A DNA stretch of 6,756 nucleotides from Streptosporangiaceae bacterium (lineage in GTDB: Bacteria; Actinomycetota; Actinomycetes; Streptosporangiales; Streptosporangiaceae): positions 1-6,756 of the forward strand of contig JASHXW010000497.1 of the NCBI GenBank assembly GCA_030043395.1, read 5' to 3'. Below the pieces are notes generated by a model, which saw only the letters and a program-made list of their open reading frames with translations, was not told the DNA's origin and made no database searches. Position 1 is the stretch's first letter. Each line of letters starts with the position of its first letter. Made by a program: the position numbers and the translations under genes. This document shows, piece after piece, positions 5,027 to 6,756 of the stretch.

Positions 5027-5444
5027 TCGTGCCGGTGCGACCGTAGGCGTCTTGCAGCCGGACGACGTCCTCCCGCCAGCCGGCCGGCGCGGTCGACGTC
5101 TCGGCGAAGACGATGTCGGTAAGAGCGGTCACGCGGTGCACCACGCGTGGCGGCAGGTGGATCGTGTCCCCGGGCCTGAAGACCCGCTTGGTGAGCTCGC
5201 CGTCGACCGGCCCGTACTGAAGTTCGGCCTCGCCGCTGATCAGGCTGATGGTTTCTTCCTTGTGCTCGTGGTACTGCAAGCTGAGCGACTGGCCAGCGTT
5301 GACGTGGATGATCTTTCCCACGTACTTGCCCTGCACGGCGGCATAGATCTGCTCGTAGCCCCACGGCTTGTCTTGCCGTGCAGCCTGGTAGATCTCGGCC
5401 TGCGGCCCGCCAAGCTCCGGCTCGCCAGCATCGTGGTCGGGCAC
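5016..5444 (-). CDS. cupin protein, type II mannose-6-phosphate isomerase-like
   Basis: A 142-residue single-domain cupin. The metal site is visible: H59 and H61 with E64 in LSLQYHEHKEETISLISG (54-71) and H103 in PGDTIHLPPRVVH (91-103). KPWGYEQIY (26-34) and the closing EDVVRLQDAYGR (125-136) closely match the C-terminal domain of type II mannose-6-phosphate isomerases and GDP-mannose pyrophosphorylases. It therefore probably binds a sugar phosphate or similar ligand, but it lacks any nucleotidyltransferase domain and the substrate is unknown. GTG at 5444 is chosen because GGAGG lies five bases upstream (5450-5454). A TTG at 5483 would add 13 residues but has only AGGA one base away, and it overlaps a minus-strand TAGGAT (5488-5483) that may be the -10 element. 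It is co-oriented with mscL, 139 bases apart. Confidence 0.85.
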   Translation of the reverse strand: MPDHDAGEPELGGPQAEIYQAARQDKPWGYEQIYAAVQGKYVGKIIHVNAGQSLSLQYHEHKEETISLISGEAELQYGPVDGELTKRVFRPGDTIHLPPRVVHRVTALTDIVFAETSTAPAGWREDVVRLQDAYGRTGTTAP

Positions 5445-5505
5445 GAAGTCCTCCGCTCTGCTCGATCGCCTGATGCCGGGCAATCCTACCCGTACCGACT
5501 GTTCA

Positions 5506-5530
5506 TAGAGGCGCCTGGAGAGGCGCTCTA
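5506..5530. promoter_or_regulatory. stem-loop in the cupin/prolyl oligopeptidase divergent region
   Basis: TAGA-g-GCGCC (5506-5515) pairs with GGCGC-TCTA (5522-5530) around a 6-base loop: nine base pairs with one bulged G. It lies about 45 bases upstream of the oligopeptidase start and 60 upstream of the cupin start. It could be a leader fold for either mRNA or a protein-binding site. No clear promoter for the oligopeptidase was found. Confidence 0.3.
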
Positions 5531-5575
5531 GTTGCGAATCGCTTGCAATAGCGCCATCCAGGCAGGTGCCAGAGC

Positions 5576-6756
5576 ATGCCGTATGATCCGAACGTGCTGA
5601 GCTATCCGCCCACCGACATGGGCACCGAGGCCGACGACTACCACGGCGAGCTCATCGCTGACCCGTACCGGTGGCTCGAGACCACTGACGCGCCGCGAAC
5701 CCGCTCGTGGATCACCGCGCAGAACGAGCTGACCAGGAACTGGCTGGCCCAGGCATGGCACGAGCACCCGGCGGACCGGGCGGCGCTGACCGAGTTGCTG
5801 ACCGAGCTCACGGACTACCCCAAGTATGGTGTGCCGTTCGAACGCGACGGCCGCTGGTTCCAGTTCCGCAACTCCGGCCTGCAGAATCAGCCGGTTTTGT
5901 ATGCCATGGACTCACCGGGCGAGGACGGGCGTATGCTGCTCGATCCCAACCTGCTTTCGCAGGACGGCACAGTAGCCGTGAGCGGAATATCGCTGACCGA
6001 CGATGGCGCGCTGCTGGCCTACTCGACCAGTTCAGGCGGCTCGGACTGGCAGACCTGGCGCGTGCGGGATGTCGCCACCGCGACGGACCTGGACGACGTG
6101 ATCGAGTGGTCCAAGTTCACCGGCGCGGCTTGGCGCAAGGATCGCAGCGGCTTTTACTACGGCCGACCCGATCGGCCGCAGGAGGGTGCCGAGCTGCTGG
6201 CGGCCGACGGCCTGCACAGGATCTACTTCCACCGGCTTGGCTCGGACCAGGCCGATGACGAGCTGGTCTTCGAGGTGCCTGACCAGCCGAGCTGGATGCC
6301 CTACGCCGAGGTCACTGAGGACGGCAGGTTCCTGGTCATCGCGGTTACCGCGGGCACTGCAACGGAGAACCAGCTGCACGTGCTTGACCTAGCAGATCCA
6401 GCGGCTTCGATCACGGCCCTGGTCGGTGACTTCGAGTCGACTGCCGATGTCGTGACGACAGTCGGCTCTACCTTTTATCTGGTCACCGACTTTGCGGCAG
6501 AACGCAAGCGCGTCGTGTCAGTCGAGCTGGATAGCCCAGCCAGGCAGCACTGGACCGAGATAGTCCCGCAGGCTGGCGACACTCTGCTCGAGTCCCGCTG
6601 CCTCGGCGGCAAGCTCGTCTGCCATTACCTGCACGACGCGCATTCGGTACTGCGGGTGTTCGAGCTCGACGGGTCGCCAGCCGGGGAGATCGGCCTGCCA
6701 GGGATCGCGTCGATCGGCGACGCGTCCGGCGGAGTCGGACTGACCGGCCGCGCGGA
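5576..6756 (+). CDS. prolyl oligopeptidase (S9A), N-terminal part, 3' end outside the window
   Basis: 393 codons are visible and the frame is still open at the right edge. The N-terminus has the S9A signature YPPTD...DDYHGELIADPYRWLE (about 10-35), then TRSWITAQNELTRNWL. The repetitive strand-rich sequence from about residue 65 is the beta-propeller that gates the active site; segments such as GRWFQFRNSGLQNQPVLY, GGSDWQTWRVRDV, SGFYYGRP and GRFLVIAV are typical blades. The family cleaves short proline-containing peptides on the carboxyl side of proline. The Ser-Asp-His triad and the hydrolase domain would follow beyond 6756, so activity cannot be judged. No signal peptide is present, so it is probably cytoplasmic. 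ATG 5576 is chosen because AGGTG lies seven bases upstream; the in-frame GTG at 5594 has no SD. The gene is divergent from the cupin gene. Confidence 0.92.
   Translation, partial: MPYDPNVLSYPPTDMGTEADDYHGELIADPYRWLETTDAPRTRSWITAQNELTRNWLAQAWHEHPADRAALTELLTELTDYPKYGVPFERDGRWFQFRNSGLQNQPVLYAMDSPGEDGRMLLDPNLLSQDGTVAVSGISLTDDGALLAYSTSSGGSDWQTWRVRDVATATDLDDVIEWSKFTGAAWRKDRSGFYYGRPDRPQEGAELLAADGLHRIYFHRLGSDQADDELVFEVPDQPSWMPYAEVTEDGRFLVIAVTAGTATENQLHVLDLADPAASITALVGDFESTADVVTTVGSTFYLVTDFAAERKRVVSVELDSPARQHWTEIVPQAGDTLLESRCLGGKLVCHYLHDAHSVLRVFELDGSPAGEIGLPGIASIGDASGGVGLTGRA

Noticed and set aside
5528..5767. Minus-strand 79-codon frame
   Set aside because: Antisense to the start of the prolyl oligopeptidase, with no independent support.

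Overview
The window is GC-rich chromosomal DNA from an actinobacterium, most likely a mycelial or sporulating lineage. The evidence is a DUF3073-type start (MGRGRAKAKQ), a Streptomyces-type valine/leucine dehydrogenase, a 67-residue BldC regulator, an MscL with a zinc-ribbon tail, and frequent GTG starts. Genus cannot be fixed from the sequence. I see no tRNA, rRNA, CRISPR array, transposase, integrase or defence genes. This is ordinary core chromosome with two roomy intergenic stretches.

Left part (1-2504): a DUF3073 small protein runs off the left edge on the minus strand. A complete minus-strand amino-acid dehydrogenase (vdh) follows. A 684-base divergent region then leads to bldC on the plus strand. 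The bldC/vdh/DUF3073 neighbourhood resembles the Streptomyces arrangement as I remember it. The divergent region holds a plausible bldC promoter overlapped by a perfect inverted repeat, a 25-codon open frame with a strong Shine-Dalgarno (SD) sequence, and an SD-like sequence with no gene behind it. bldC ends in a strong GC-rich stem-loop.

Middle part (2505-4445): about 700 bases lack a recognisable gene, apart from a 57-residue minus-strand candidate that converges on the bldC terminator. They also carry a 16-bp-period direct repeat and a compound dyad. A 407-residue protein of unknown function follows. It has a compact N-terminal domain and a long disordered, repeat-bearing tail, and is the least explained gene here.

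Right part (4442-6756): mscL (mechanosensitive channel) lies on the minus strand, and its stop codon shares a CTAG palindrome with the stop of the 407-residue gene. Upstream of it, also on the minus strand, is a small cupin resembling the metal-binding domain of type II mannose-6-phosphate isomerase. Divergent from the cupin, a prolyl oligopeptidase (S9A) gene begins at 5576 and runs off the right edge before its catalytic domain. Apart from bldC regulation and the catabolic vdh, the genes do not form one pathway. They look like independent housekeeping, osmotic-protection and peptidase functions.
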